DNA of 64,000 nt from Cytobacillus suaedae (GCA_014960805.1 CP063163.1:2436001-2500000), one strand, 5' to 3'; positions 52,139 through 60,742 are shown, numbered from the stretch's first letter. Program-made: numbers and translations. The notes: generated by a model not told the origin, from the letters alone.

Positions 52139-52275
52139 ATTTTCATAGCCTAACACTCACCCAAGTGCTATAAAAGCCTCGGAGATAAGTAATAAAGTAT
52201 AATTACTGAAAAATCACAATGACATTGATAGCTAATGTAAAACGCAACATTTTATAACTACTTTTAAAAAGTTTT

Positions 52276-53607
52276 CTATTTTAGAGTTCTGGGTGATACA
52301 TTCTTAATAAACATTAGACCGTCGTATTGCTCCTTTGGCATTAACTGATATGGGTATATCCCCCAATAATAAGCTGTATAAAGTTTTTCATCATGATCCC
52401 ATTCTTTCAAATCAAGAAAAACATAATCACTACTGTTTTGTTTCAATATCCACTCTAAATCGTCTTCCTTATCTTTTACAGGCAACTGAATGGTTTCCAA
52501 ACTCGTACTTAATCCGGTTTTCCCTTCTCCCATATATAAACCAATAGTATATGTTTGATCTTTAATTGATTCACTCATTATTGACCCCATTGTTAGTGGC
52601 ATAGGCTCAAACATATCTTTAAGCCCTTCATCAATCATAACCAAGTTATCTGTATTTTTCATTAAGTGCATATTTGCAAACCATAGAATTATTTTTTTAC
52701 CCTTATATTTTTCATTGACAAGATAACCTAACCTTTCAGCCATGTACTTATCTCTTATTGAAAATTCCTTATGGTAATCATTAAAATTTTCTGTGTTTGT
52801 TGTTCCTAAATAATCAAGGGTATAGACGTTTTCTATAATATGAATTCTCTCATTTATAATAGCGATATTTTCCTCAACGACATTAGTATTCGGGTAAATC
52901 TCGTCCAATTTTTCAGCATTATCTTTCAAAAATGCTTCTACTTTGCTGTATTTGTCAACCAAGGATTTCTTTTCTAGTTCACTGCTTTTGAAATTAATAT
53001 TGGCATAATCGTCTTCTGCTCCCACGGCTAATTCAGCTATATTTTCATCAATGTCTTTTAGCCATCTTTCCAACCAAGACGCGTAACTATAATGAATACT
53101 TGAGTTATAGATAGGCAACAAATCTACCCCATCAAATTGCAAAGGTCGATTCGTACCATTCTGCTCTGAAATATAACTAAATAATTGAAGGGTATCATTG
53201 CTATGCCATGTAGGGTACAATGACCTTTTCATTAATTGTAATCCTGATTGTACAGATTGTAGATTATTCGTGTTTTGAGCTTCAGCATAACCACTTTCAA
53301 AAATAATTACTTCGTAACCTAGTTCCTTATGTAGATATTTAATCATTTCTTTTTTTAACTTATTGAACTCTTCAACTGCATGCGATGTTTCACCAATAGC
53401 TACAATTCTCTTATCATCTAAAACTTCGTTCAAGAAAGAAAAATCTAGGTCTTCTTTACTTGTGTCAATAGTAAACCCCACTGAATTAGATCTTGAATAA
53501 TCAACTAAACTTTCACTTTGCTCCGTGTTGTTGCAAGCAACAATAATAAATAGGATAAAACTTACCGTAACCGTAAATAACAGATATTTTTTAGTCAATC
53601 TTTTCAC
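52276..53607 (-). CDS. Erythromycin esterase-like lipoprotein
   Basis: 443 aa. Signal peptide with lipobox IIVAC, then the erythromycin-esterase-like fold: RIVAIGETSHAVEEFNKLKK (GExxH with catalytic His and Glu), GYEVIIFESGYAEAQ, PLQFDGVDLLP, and KIILWFANMHLMK. Ere enzymes open macrolide lactones, but lipoprotein members in Bacillus (succinoglycan-biosynthesis-like annotations) have no known substrate. GTG at 53607 follows GGGAGGG. Confidence 0.82.
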   Translation of the reverse strand: MKRLTKKYLLFTVTVSFILFIIVACNNTEQSESLVDYSRSNSVGFTIDTSKEDLDFSFLNEVLDDKRIVAIGETSHAVEEFNKLKKEMIKYLHKELGYEVIIFESGYAEAQNTNNLQSVQSGLQLMKRSLYPTWHSNDTLQLFSYISEQNGTNRPLQFDGVDLLPIYNSSIHYSYASWLERWLKDIDENIAELAVGAEDDYANINFKSSELEKKSLVDKYSKVEAFLKDNAEKLDEIYPNTNVVEENIAIINERIHIIENVYTLDYLGTTNTENFNDYHKEFSIRDKYMAERLGYLVNEKYKGKKIILWFANMHLMKNTDNLVMIDEGLKDMFEPMPLTMGSIMSESIKDQTYTIGLYMGEGKTGLSTSLETIQLPVKDKEDDLEWILKQNSSDYVFLDLKEWDHDEKLYTAYYWGIYPYQLMPKEQYDGLMFIKNVSPRTLK

Positions 53608-53954
53608 TTTTCCCTCCCGAGATTTAATGGCTTTAAGGAGTGAGTATTGCCGAATAATTTTCATACCGACTTTTCTTTTGGCAATTTAGACGATACATTT
53701 ACGGCTATTTACGTATGGATACTAAAAAAGTTTCAAGATAATGGAATAAATCTTTAAGAAAAGTATACTTCACCATAATTACTATTAATTAACTTTACAA
53801 GTGAAAAGCATGATAGTTTATTAAACCATCATGCTTTTAATGTTATTTTTTAGATTTGCACTCTTAAAAGATAACCAACTATTATAAGAGAAATACACCT
53901 GATGCGTAGATTAAGGTATTGTATAAAAGTCCCTTTTAGTTCAATAGCTCAACT
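53608..53954. other. 347-bp intergenic region with hairpin and element remnant
   Basis: AAAAGCATGATRGTTTA...TAAACYATCATGCTTTT hairpin at 53804-53838 (terminator of the 53.9-kb gene), and a short minus-strand remnant TTGAACTAAAAGGGAC at 53932-53948, like the palindromic-element arm. Nothing else seen. Confidence 0.5.
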
Positions 53955-54587
53955 TTAAGGACTGTGAACATCTCTAACTATGGCAAATAGGTACCATTCA
54001 CTTTCAACCTGCTCATAAACAAACCTTAATTGTTGCCATTGATATTCAGCATACTCATTAGAAGGATCAGTTGGCGGTGGTGAATGATATTCTACGAAAA
54101 TAGCTTCAGGGTAATACTCATGAATTGTATTTATTATCCCGCCACTCACAAAATAATTTTCATTATAAGTAATCTCGGTATAATCTAATGGATTAACTAG
54201 GAGATGTGATAGCAAATAGTTTGTAACATATTCATTTGCAGTATAATTATAAGCTTTGTCTGAAAAATCATAACCCCATGTATATATTTCTTCATCAGTA
54301 CTAAATTTCTCGACTTCATTTTTAGTAAATGTAATTTCATTACTATTAGGACTACCTATATCAGCATAAAACGAAAAAGTTAATCCCTTTTCAGGGTGAA
54401 CCTCTTTTGAAAACTCAGTCCAGTTTAGTTCCTTTAGGTTATTAAGTAATTTTTCACTCTTATGAAGTAACACTTCTTTATCAGATAAAACAATACTTTC
54501 ATCCTCGCTTATCGTTTCTTCATGTTGAGAACAAGCTGTCATAAAAAGGAGTCCAATTATAAAAAAACACATTAAAAAATTCTTCAT
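53955..54587 (-). CDS. Lipoprotein of unknown function
   Basis: 210 aa. Lipobox FMTAC at residues 15-19. The outer domain, LLNNLKELNWTEFSKEVHPE and GLTFSFYADIG, and C-terminal YEQVESEWYLFAIVRDVHSP, match a widespread unnamed Bacillus lipoprotein type. GGGGTGAAAAT before ATG. Confidence 0.7.
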   Translation of the reverse strand: MKNFLMCFFIIGLLFMTACSQHEETISEDESIVLSDKEVLLHKSEKLLNNLKELNWTEFSKEVHPEKGLTFSFYADIGSPNSNEITFTKNEVEKFSTDEEIYTWGYDFSDKAYNYTANEYVTNYLLSHLLVNPLDYTEITYNENYFVSGGIINTIHEYYPEAIFVEYHSPPPTDPSNEYAEYQWQQLRFVYEQVESEWYLFAIVRDVHSP

Positions 54588-54638
54588 ATTTTCACCCCTA
54601 AATTTAGTATAATTTCTTAAATGTTTCTATATAATTTT

Positions 54639-54722
54639 TGTTAAACATTCCTGCCCCTTTAATACAAAAGGAGCTGCTGTAACGACAACTCCTTATTGAA
54701 TAATCGCTTCCATAGTTGAATA
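54639..54722 (-). repeat. Palindromic gene-end element
   Basis: Minus strand: ATTCAACTATGGAAGCGATT, CAATAAGGAGTTGTC, GAGCTCC-like stem, then AAGGGGCAGGAATGTTTAAC. It starts 15 bases after the stop of the 54.7-kb lipoprotein gene. Confidence 0.6.
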
Positions 54723-54736
54723 AATAATCTATACTC

Positions 54737-55258
54737 CTATTCTGAACCCACATACAGAAATTCATTATTCTTACCAAAACGAAAATGAATATCATACTTT
54801 CGTTCACTACCATTTTGGTCATAACCATATAGAAAATAACCCACCTCAGTAGAATCAGACTGTGGATTATAATATTTAAAATACATAGGTAACCCAGCAA
54901 TTTCTATTGGAAAATAGTAGTCACTAAGTTCACCGAAATTAACCTTACCATCGATAACTTCGAAATCAACATCAAACTCACTTCTTAATTTACCGAATTC
55001 GTTATTAGCTATATGTTTCATAATGTTCCTTGCTTTATGATCAAATATTTGTAACTTCTCTTGGTTCTTCCTTTCTTGCGCCAATTCGTCATTAATAAGT
55101 CTCAGTTCTTCTTCTAAGTTAGTAATCTCAATATTTTTCTCATCAATTTGAGTTTGGTATTTTAAAATTAAATATTCCTTGTCGTACTCATCATCAGAAC
55201 ATGCAGTAATAACAAATAGCATCAGGACAATTACTGACAGATTAATAAACCTTTTCAA
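54737..55258 (-). CDS. Lipoprotein with coiled coil
   Basis: 173 aa. Lipobox VITAC near residue 19, coiled coil about 32-65 (DEKNIEITNLEEELRLINDE), then a compact domain ending RKYDIHFRFGKNNEFLYVGS. Structure unknown. TTG at 55258 with GGAGGAG upstream. Confidence 0.7.
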   Translation of the reverse strand: MKRFINLSVIVLMLFVITACSDDEYDKEYLILKYQTQIDEKNIEITNLEEELRLINDELAQERKNQEKLQIFDHKARNIMKHIANNEFGKLRSEFDVDFEVIDGKVNFGELSDYYFPIEIAGLPMYFKYYNPQSDSTEVGYFLYGYDQNGSERKYDIHFRFGKNNEFLYVGSE

Positions 55259-55308
55259 TTTATCTCCTCCAAAGTTCAATAAACAATTTCAATCCCCTTA
55301 TACTCCTT

Positions 55309-55380
55309 ACTGAAGAAACCTGCTCCCTTTAGTCAAAAAGCGAGTGCTCTTATTAAACACTCGCTCCCATTAGTTGAAGA
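55309..55380 (-). repeat. Palindromic gene-end element
   Basis: Minus strand: CTTCAACTAATGGGAGC, stem GCGAGTG/CACTCGC around TTTAATAAGAG, then GACTAAAGGGAGCAGG. The two flanking words ACTAA(T/A)GGGAGC are direct repeats. It starts 8 bases after the stop. Confidence 0.8.
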
Positions 55381-55387
55381 ACAAATT

Positions 55388-55828
55388 TCATTTTTTAATT
55401 ATGCTTGTAGAGACAATATAACCCGCAATAATACCATTGATTGTTTCAAATGAAGTAGACGCACCTCCGCCAAAATATCCCCCCATAGCATAAGAAGAGA
55501 AGGGTAAGTTAAGAGTTAGTACCTCAAATATATACAAGATTGGAATAATTGATAAATATATGAATGGTAAACCAACCACAATCAATTTAACCCAATTTAA
55601 TTTCCACTTACCAGTCTTTGTGAAGATTTTGTATAAGTGTGGAGATGCTAAGAAAACTCCAATAATAAGTGGAAAAACTGCTTTAAATAGGTAGTAAGGA
55701 AAAATCTCATAATTCTCTTGGCTGTTTAAATATAAATTAGCTTGGAATTTTAATCCAAAAAATATCATTACTAAAAACAAAAACACAAAACCTGTATAAC
55801 CCAAAATTGAATTCCTTTTATTCTCCAT
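55388..55828 (-). CDS. Polytopic membrane protein
   Basis: 146 aa, four transmembrane helices; a glycine-rich loop YAMGGYFGGGASTSFE near the end. No family recognised. AAGGGGAG before ATG. Confidence 0.55.
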   Translation of the reverse strand: MENKRNSILGYTGFVFLFLVMIFFGLKFQANLYLNSQENYEIFPYYLFKAVFPLIIGVFLASPHLYKIFTKTGKWKLNWVKLIVVGLPFIYLSIIPILYIFEVLTLNLPFSSYAMGGYFGGGASTSFETINGIIAGYIVSTSIIKK

Positions 55829-55861
55829 ATTTAACTCCCCTTTCCTTAATTTTTATCTGTT

Positions 55862-55932
55862 CTTGTTCAACTATCCTGCTCCATTAGCACAAGAGCGATT
55901 GCTTTTGTTAAGCAATCGCTCCCTTTAGATTA
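55862..55932 (-). repeat. Palindromic gene-end element, most regular copy
   Basis: Minus strand: ATCTAAAGGGAGC start, perfect 12-bp stem GAGCGATTGCTT/AAGCAATCGCTC with a 5-base loop, then TTGTGCTAATGGAGCAGG and ATAGTTGAAC. GTTGAAC fits GTTRRRY. Confidence 0.85.
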
Positions 55933-55939
55933 AAAAGGT

Positions 55940-56116
55940 TATCAGATGTTTGCTTTAGTTGAGATTCCTCTAATTGCTACTTCTTTATTATCAAAATATA
56001 ATCCCCGAAGTAATACCTATTTCTATATCTTTTAGTATCTTATCAGGATCTTCAAAACGTGGATTATCTGATGTAACTATTAAATAGTTACTATAAACGT
56101 TTTCTAAAATATTCAT
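55940..56116 (-). pseudogene. MurE-like fragment
   Basis: ATG at 56116 (AAAAAGG 9 bases upstream) opens 41 codons containing VTSDNPRFEDPDKILKDIEI, the MurE signature with DNPR, the meso-diaminopimelate recognition motif. A stop follows at 55991; another frame continues FDNKEVAIRGISTKANI, matching the next MurE segment (D-x-E-x-AI). It is an internal piece of a MurE ligase, frameshifted and without ATP-binding domain. Confidence 0.7.
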
Positions 56117-56203
56117 GGTCGAAATCCTTTTTATAGGTCTAATACATATTTACATACAAATACATATTCTGTAATTTAGTGAAAATACCTTTTTCATTCA
56201 TAA

Positions 56204-56248
56204 TAAAAGCGTTTCTGCCTTTTACAGAAACGCTCCCGTTACTTAAAT
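56204..56248 (-). repeat. Palindromic gene-end element (first half)
   Basis: Minus strand: AGTAACGGGAGC, then stem GCGTTTCTG/CAGAAACGC around TAAAAGG. The second outer arm is missing. It starts 13 bases after the stop of the 56.3-kb gene. Confidence 0.65.
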
Positions 56249-56260
56249 TGTGAAGTTACC

Positions 56261-56455
56261 TCAAATATAACTATCATTGTCTTTTCTCTTGTAAACCGTA
56301 TAAATTACTAGCAAAAGAATAATTCCACCTAAAATTTGCCCAGAGCCAGCTAAAATTGACAATGTGCTCTGTTTATAAAAAGTTAAAGTTATAGCACCAT
56401 TAGCAAAACCTAAAATCGCAAGAAAAAACCATATAAATTTTTGTGCTTTGGACAA
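56261..56455 (-). CDS. Small two-helix membrane protein
   Basis: 64 aa from a TTG at 56455 (GGGAGG 9 bases upstream). Helices FIWFFLAILGFANGAITLTF and LAGSGQILGGIILLLVIYTV; basic N- and C-termini. Confidence 0.55.
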   Translation of the reverse strand: MSKAQKFIWFFLAILGFANGAITLTFYKQSTLSILAGSGQILGGIILLLVIYTVYKRKDNDSYI

Positions 56456-56537
56456 TGTTTTAAACCTCCCAATTTCAAAAAACACCTATAAATATTTTAC
56501 CATAAAAATACAAATTCTCCTTTGAAATTTTATGTTT

Positions 56538-56612
56538 CTTGTTATGCTATCCTGTCCTTCAATAAGAAAAAGCCAATCTCCTTCTTGAAGATTAGCACCC
56601 TTTAGCTTAAGA
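56538..56612 (-). repeat. Palindromic gene-end element
   Basis: Minus strand: TTAAGCTAAAGGGTGCTAAT, loop CTTCAAGAAGG, AGATTGGC, a spacer, GGACAGGATAGCATAAC. It starts 8 bases after the hydrolase stop. Confidence 0.65.
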
Positions 56613-56619
56613 AGAGCAA

Positions 56620-57339
56620 CTACTCAACTTCTACTAAAAATTCCTTTATAGAATTAACAAATTTCTCAGTCTCAGACTCTTTTAAAGTGTGTCCAGACTT
56701 TAAAAATTCTTCTAATTTAGCTTTATTTAATCTATCTAAATACAAATTTGCTTCGGCTTCTGACAACAAAGACTCTTCAAGAACACCACGCATAATTAAC
56801 GTTGGACAATTGATACTAACTAAGCTATTTCTGAAATCAACTTTTTTCGATTCTTTTTCAATACCCATTACTACCTGTTGTTCCATTAAGTTTGAACCTA
56901 ATGTGTTCCCCCAATAGGTATTTAAATAATCTTCAGCCCATCCGAAAGGCATTTCTTTATGTTCCGCAGGATATTCAGCGAGTATTAAACCTTTTAAAGA
57001 ATTACTATGTTTTACTGCATATCCTAAGGCGTAAGACACCCCTCTTGAATAACCCAACAAAAAGAAATTTTCTAATTTTAACTCTTTCACCACAACTTCA
57101 ATATCCCTAACATGATGCTCGAGCGAATAACCTGTTACGGGGGAACTGCTCTTCCCACGTCCACGATTGGCGAAAGTAATACATCTTCTTGGTTGTAGTA
57201 AAGACATCACTTCTGTATAGTTCTCTGCTGGCTCTGATAGACCTGGACATATTAATAAAGGTGTTTCTAATAAATTGGTAGGATTACTATCTATATAATG
57301 TATTTTTACATCTACATCTTCGACCCAATTTTCTAACAT
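56620..57339 (-). CDS. Alpha/beta hydrolase
   Basis: 239 aa. Nucleophile elbow GYSRGVSYALGY near 98, oxyanion-region ICPGLSEPAENY near 30, and catalytic His in KSGHTLKESE near 215; the acid is less clear. FANRGRGKSSSPVTGYSLEH is a conserved AB-hydrolase stretch. Substrate unknown. GGGGGGAT upstream of ATG. Confidence 0.82.
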   Translation of the reverse strand: MLENWVEDVDVKIHYIDSNPTNLLETPLLICPGLSEPAENYTEVMSLLQPRRCITFANRGRGKSSSPVTGYSLEHHVRDIEVVVKELKLENFFLLGYSRGVSYALGYAVKHSNSLKGLILAEYPAEHKEMPFGWAEDYLNTYWGNTLGSNLMEQQVVMGIEKESKKVDFRNSLVSINCPTLIMRGVLEESLLSEAEANLYLDRLNKAKLEEFLKSGHTLKESETEKFVNSIKEFLVEVE

Positions 57340-57383
57340 AAAAATCCCCCCTTCTAAAGTTGTTTTTCATTTAGTATATTGAA

Positions 57384-57437
57384 ATTCAACATGAATAGGC
57401 GCTAATCCTTCTTAGATTTACGCATCCATTAGTTCAA
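57384..57437 (-). repeat. Palindromic gene-end element
   Basis: Minus strand: TTGTTGAACTAATGGATGCG, TAAATCTAAGAAGGATTA, GCGCCTATTCATGTTGAA. It starts about 10 bases after the MFS stop. The last codons of the MFS gene (GGAACTAAGGGAGCATGA) carry a second copy of the first-arm word. Confidence 0.65.
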
Positions 57438-57446
57438 CAATGAACT

Positions 57447-58700
57447 TCATGCTCCCTTAGTTCCAATATGTTCAGGTTGAAAGATATGACTTTTTGAGGG
57501 TAAGAATGTAACCATACATAATATGATGGATAAACTCATCAAGACTAAAACACCCATGATAACAGCTATTTGAATGGAAACTACTTCGGCAGATATGCCG
57601 ATAATACTGGTTGCTATTATAATTAAAGTAGCTTGAATTAAACTATAAACACTCCCAATTCTCCCCATTACCTCAACAGGTATATTGTTCTGATAGAAGG
57701 TAAGAAAACCAGTATTTGCATAAGCGATAAAAAAGGCAAGAGTAAAAAATCCTATCGCTGCAACGGAGAATGTATTTGAAAATGCATATATAATATAACC
57801 CGTTGAAACTAGGAGAGTTCCAAATCCTATTAAAACAGAGGTGTGAATTTTATTTACAAATATAGAGTTGATTAAAGCACCAAAAGCAATACCTGCTCCC
57901 GCAATTGTTACTAAAAAACCATATTCGCTATCTGACAATGATAACACTTCCTTAGCAAAAGCTACTTCGAGAGAATCCACGGCACTTGCCATAATGACCA
58001 TCACACAACTAAACAAGAAGTAAATCATAATAACATATCTGTTCACTCTGCTATAATCAAACACTACTGACAAATCCTCTCTAATTACTATCAACGAGAT
58101 TTTATTATTAGCAGAAGAATAAGTTGATTGTTTTTCTATATCTGGCATAACTAATGTAATGACACCTGATACGAATAAAGCAATAGCATTAATATAGATT
58201 GCAAATATTGGAGTACCATTTAAAAATAACAGTCCTGCTACTGCTGGCCCTATTAAAAATGCCCCAGAGGTAATAAGGCTATGAAGAGAATTAAATTGTT
58301 TCCGCTGTTCTTGTGGAATTAATTTTGTTATATAAGTCATAGAGGTTGGACCAAACATTGAACTTGCTATATTGATAAAAAATACAATTAAATAGATTAT
58401 AGATATTGTTGAAAAAAACGGTAATAAGAATATCAATATTGCCCTGACAATATCTAGTAAAACCATAAGCTTTCTTTTATTGTAACGGTCTATTAGACTT
58501 CCTGCCCAAAAGTTAGTACATAAGGTAGCTAAAGGCTTAATGATATATAAACCAGAAACAGCTATAGCTGATCCAGTCATGTCCAATACAATTAAATTAA
58601 GGGCTATAAAATAGATCCAATCTCCGATATTTGAGAATCCAATTCCGACCAACAAGATTGATGGATATTTCCATGATACAAGCCTATTCCATAAATTCAA
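57447..58700 (-). CDS. MFS transporter
   Basis: 417 aa, twelve transmembrane helices. MFS loop 2-3 motif: GSLIDRYNKRKLM; further GPTSMTYITKLIP and RIGSVYSLIQA. Resembles the EntS/macrolide-efflux (MFS_3) exporters. TTG at 58700 follows GGGGGGGAG and starts directly at a typical N-terminus; the frame extends upstream through the T-box only by chance. T-box control suggests export or import of an amino acid or amino-acid-derived compound. Confidence 0.85.
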   Translation of the reverse strand: MNLWNRLVSWKYPSILLVGIGFSNIGDWIYFIALNLIVLDMTGSAIAVSGLYIIKPLATLCTNFWAGSLIDRYNKRKLMVLLDIVRAILIFLLPFFSTISIIYLIVFFINIASSMFGPTSMTYITKLIPQEQRKQFNSLHSLITSGAFLIGPAVAGLLFLNGTPIFAIYINAIALFVSGVITLVMPDIEKQSTYSSANNKISLIVIREDLSVVFDYSRVNRYVIMIYFLFSCVMVIMASAVDSLEVAFAKEVLSLSDSEYGFLVTIAGAGIAFGALINSIFVNKIHTSVLIGFGTLLVSTGYIIYAFSNTFSVAAIGFFTLAFFIAYANTGFLTFYQNNIPVEVMGRIGSVYSLIQATLIIIATSIIGISAEVVSIQIAVIMGVLVLMSLSIILCMVTFLPSKSHIFQPEHIGTKGA

Positions 58701-58756
58701 TATTCTCCCCCCCCATTGCTTGTACGTTAAGACAAACACCTTTATAAAAAAGCGAA

Positions 58757-59025
58757 AATAAAAAATCCCACCCCCAAGACTATGAAGTCTTGAGGACGAG
58801 ATTATATCTTCGCGGTGCCACCCCAGTTTATTAATATGTCGCCATATTAATCTTATCAGGTACAATTTTATACCTTAGCTCTGTAACGGGAGCTCCCGCC
58901 ACACCATCCCCAATTGGTTCCAATGTGATGCTCAGAGTCTTGGTTCAATAACCTATTCATACTCCTTTTCAGCAAAACGGAGCTCTCTGGAAAGAATAAG
59001 GTTTATCTACTCTTCTCTTCATTGC
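58757..59025 (-). promoter_or_regulatory. T-box riboswitch upstream of the MFS gene
   Basis: Minus strand: AGAGTAGATAAACC... (AGUA loop E), helix AACCTTATTC/GAATAGGTT, then TTGAACCAAGACTCTGAGC, the specifier strand; further on the T-box GGGTGGCACCGCGAAG and a terminator AATCTCGTCCTCAAGACT...AGTCTTGGGGGTGGGATTTTTT (in two parts). Aligning the specifier strand to the glutamate leader puts CAA (58940-58942, Gln) in the codon position. AAC would be the reading if the register is three or four bases earlier. Confidence 0.85.
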
Positions 59026-59087
59026 ATTTGTTTAATTGGATTTAATTTTACATATTCTAACAATTTAAGTAAAGGATAATTTTAATG

Positions 59088-59160
59088 CTCTTGTATGTAT
59101 TAGGGAGTTGCTGATAGACAACTAGTGTTCTACTCTCGCCCCCGTTAATGAAATAAGGTA
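59088..59160 (-). repeat. Palindromic gene-end element (diverged)
   Basis: Minus strand: TTCATTAACGGGGGCGAGAG at the gene end, then ACTAGTTGTCTATCAGC and ACTCCCTAA. First-arm word clear, remainder decayed. It is 17 bases after the VOC gene stop. Confidence 0.5.
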
Positions 59161-59176
59161 TTTGTATATTACAATC

Positions 59177-59551
59177 TTACCAGTGTACTTGAAGTTTATT
59201 ACCATTTGGATCATAAAAGTGGAAATAGGCATGACCATTATCTTCTTGTATATCCTCGACCTTAACTTGATTATTAATTAAGTGTTGATGAAAACTAGAT
59301 AATTCTGGACTTGTAAAGCCGATACTAAAAGCTGATTCATTATTTATTGTAAAATGTGCAAATGTTTCATCGTCTGTAGGAACTAAGATAAGTAAAAAAG
59401 GTCCCTCATTTACTTTAATAATCGCAAATGGATCATCAGTAACGTTTAATAACTGTAACCCTAATACATCTCTATACCATTGGGCAGACTGTTCTAAATC
59501 TTTTACAGGAATTCTAATATAATGTACTTGTTCAATAAATGATTTACTCAT
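59177..59551 (-). CDS. VOC (glyoxalase-like) family protein
   Basis: 124 aa, single VOC module. VHYIRIPVKDLEQSAQWYRD carries the first metal His, DVLGLQLLN follows, and FHFYDPNGNKLQVHW gives the C-terminal motif. Function unknown; could be an antibiotic-binding or isomerase-type VOC protein. GGAGAGG before ATG. Confidence 0.82.
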   Translation of the reverse strand: MSKSFIEQVHYIRIPVKDLEQSAQWYRDVLGLQLLNVTDDPFAIIKVNEGPFLLILVPTDDETFAHFTINNESAFSIGFTSPELSSFHQHLINNQVKVEDIQEDNGHAYFHFYDPNGNKLQVHW

Positions 59552-59639
59552 AACTTACCTCTCCTTTATTTAATCTGGTATATTATGTAATTCCCGTTTT
59601 ATATACCTTTTCCCTTCCAATATATGAATTTAATTTCCC

Positions 59640-59699
59640 TTTACTGCATGAGAAATAGCCATTCTCGTCTTGAAGAATAGCTCCCGTTGTTTAATAAGA
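59640..59699 (-). repeat. Palindromic gene-end element
   Basis: Minus strand: TTAAACAACGGGAGCTATTC, TTCAAGACGAGAATGGCT, then CATGCAGTAAAGGGA. It begins at the stop codon of the Nudix pseudogene. Confidence 0.6.
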
Positions 59700-60253
59700 T
59701 TATAGAAGTTTATTTTCAAGAAGAAAATCCCTGGCCATATAATAGGCATATGCAGTAAAAAGTTGTGTTCTTATTTTGTTTTCTTTTAACGCTTTTCTAA
59801 GATCATTGAAATTATACAAGTAAACTTCTATATCTTCATTATCATCTAAATCTTGCTCGAATTCCTTGTAAGCATCTACGATAAGATAGGTGATAACTTT
59901 ATTGGTTTGATTTGCAGGGTTGACCATAAACTCACCCAATTTTATTGGTTCAGTCCTTGATATAAATCCTGTTTCTTCTCTTAATTCTCTTATTATTCCT
60001 TCCTCGGAGGCTCGTTTTCTTCAATTTTTCCAGCAGGAATCTCTAGATAAAAGTCACCACCAGCATGGCGGTATTGTTCAACAAGTACCACCTTATTTTC
60101 TTTAGTTATGACTATAGCGTTTACCCAATCAGAGTATTCGTTTACATAGTAATCATTTATAACAACCCCATTTGGTAGTTCACATTTATCCTTTCGCAAA
60201 TTTCCAAATGGTGTTTTATAAAGATACTCTGAATCTAACGTGTTCCACTTCAT
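59700..60253 (-). pseudogene. Nudix hydrolase broken by a one-base deletion
   Basis: The first frame starts at 60253 (GGAG upstream) and encodes TPFGNLRKDKCELPNGVVI...VVLVEQYRHAGGDFYLEIPAGKIEENE, an ADP-ribose-pyrophosphatase-type Nudix protein, then stops at once. The other frame continues EEGIIRELREETGF then KLGEFMVNPANQTNK and runs to 59700. Restoring one base near 60003-60009 gives an exact GX5EX7REUXEEXGU box. A sequencing error or programmed shift would also explain it. Confidence 0.85.
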
Positions 60254-60309
60254 ACTTTTCTCCAATCTGTTCTTTATATTTTTTCTAATAAATTTCTATT
60301 TATTACTTC

Positions 60310-60375
60310 ACCAAAAACAGCTACTAATCCTTCATAGGTTAGTAGCTGTTCTTCTTTTATAATCGCACCAGTTGC
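60310..60375 (-). repeat. Palindromic gene-end element
   Basis: Minus strand: AACTGGTGCG, then a stem ACAGCTACTAACC/GGATTAGTAGCTGT around TATGAA. Only the first outer arm is recognisable. It starts 2 bases after the 60.4-kb stop. Confidence 0.6.
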
Positions 60376-60376
60376 T

Positions 60377-60595
60377 TTAATAACGTTCATTCTTATTAGA
60401 ACTCTTATACTTCATGTAATCCCTTAATAATACTACTGTTCCAGTTAAATTTAGTATGAAAACTATAATTAGAATGGTCCTTAAGATTTCATTATTTGTT
60501 GTAAAAAAATGAGTTGTAAGCATAATAATCATAGAGAAGTTCATTATAAAATACATTAAATAATAATTTTTTTTATCTTTTCTGTTTTCATCCAT
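60377..60595 (-). CDS. Small two-helix membrane protein
   Basis: 72 aa, helices YLMYFIMNFSMIIMLTTHFF and ILRTILIIVFILNLTGTVVL; charged ends. GGAGGGG 8 bases before ATG. Confidence 0.55.
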   Translation of the reverse strand: MDENRKDKKNYYLMYFIMNFSMIIMLTTHFFTTNNEILRTILIIVFILNLTGTVVLLRDYMKYKSSNKNERY

Positions 60596-60644
60596 CAAAT
60601 ACCCCTCCGTAGATCAATACTTCTACAAAACTAAAATATCTTTT

Positions 60645-60742
60645 CAACTATTCCGCTCATCTATACTTCAACAATTGAAGGCACTAATCCTTCTGGATCA
60701 GTGCCCATTGTTATTACAGAAATGCCCCCGTTTGTTTAAGTA
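60645..60742 (-). repeat. Palindromic gene-end element (extended)
   Basis: Minus strand: TTAAACAAACGGGGGCATTT, stem GGGCACTGATCC/GGATTAGTGCC around AGAA, spacer TTCAATTGTTGAAG, then GAGCGGAATAGTTGAA. All family words are present. Its gene side faces the glutamate T-box, so the cassette gene itself seems missing. Confidence 0.65.

Noticed and set aside
52276-53607. Macrolide resistance esterase
   Set aside because: Fold matches, but lipoprotein-anchored members in Bacillus are not known macrolide esterases; no claim of resistance is justified.
54604-54900. Minus-strand frame overlapping the 54.7-kb lipoprotein end
   Set aside because: It is a shifted-frame shadow of the lipoprotein gene and a palindromic element.
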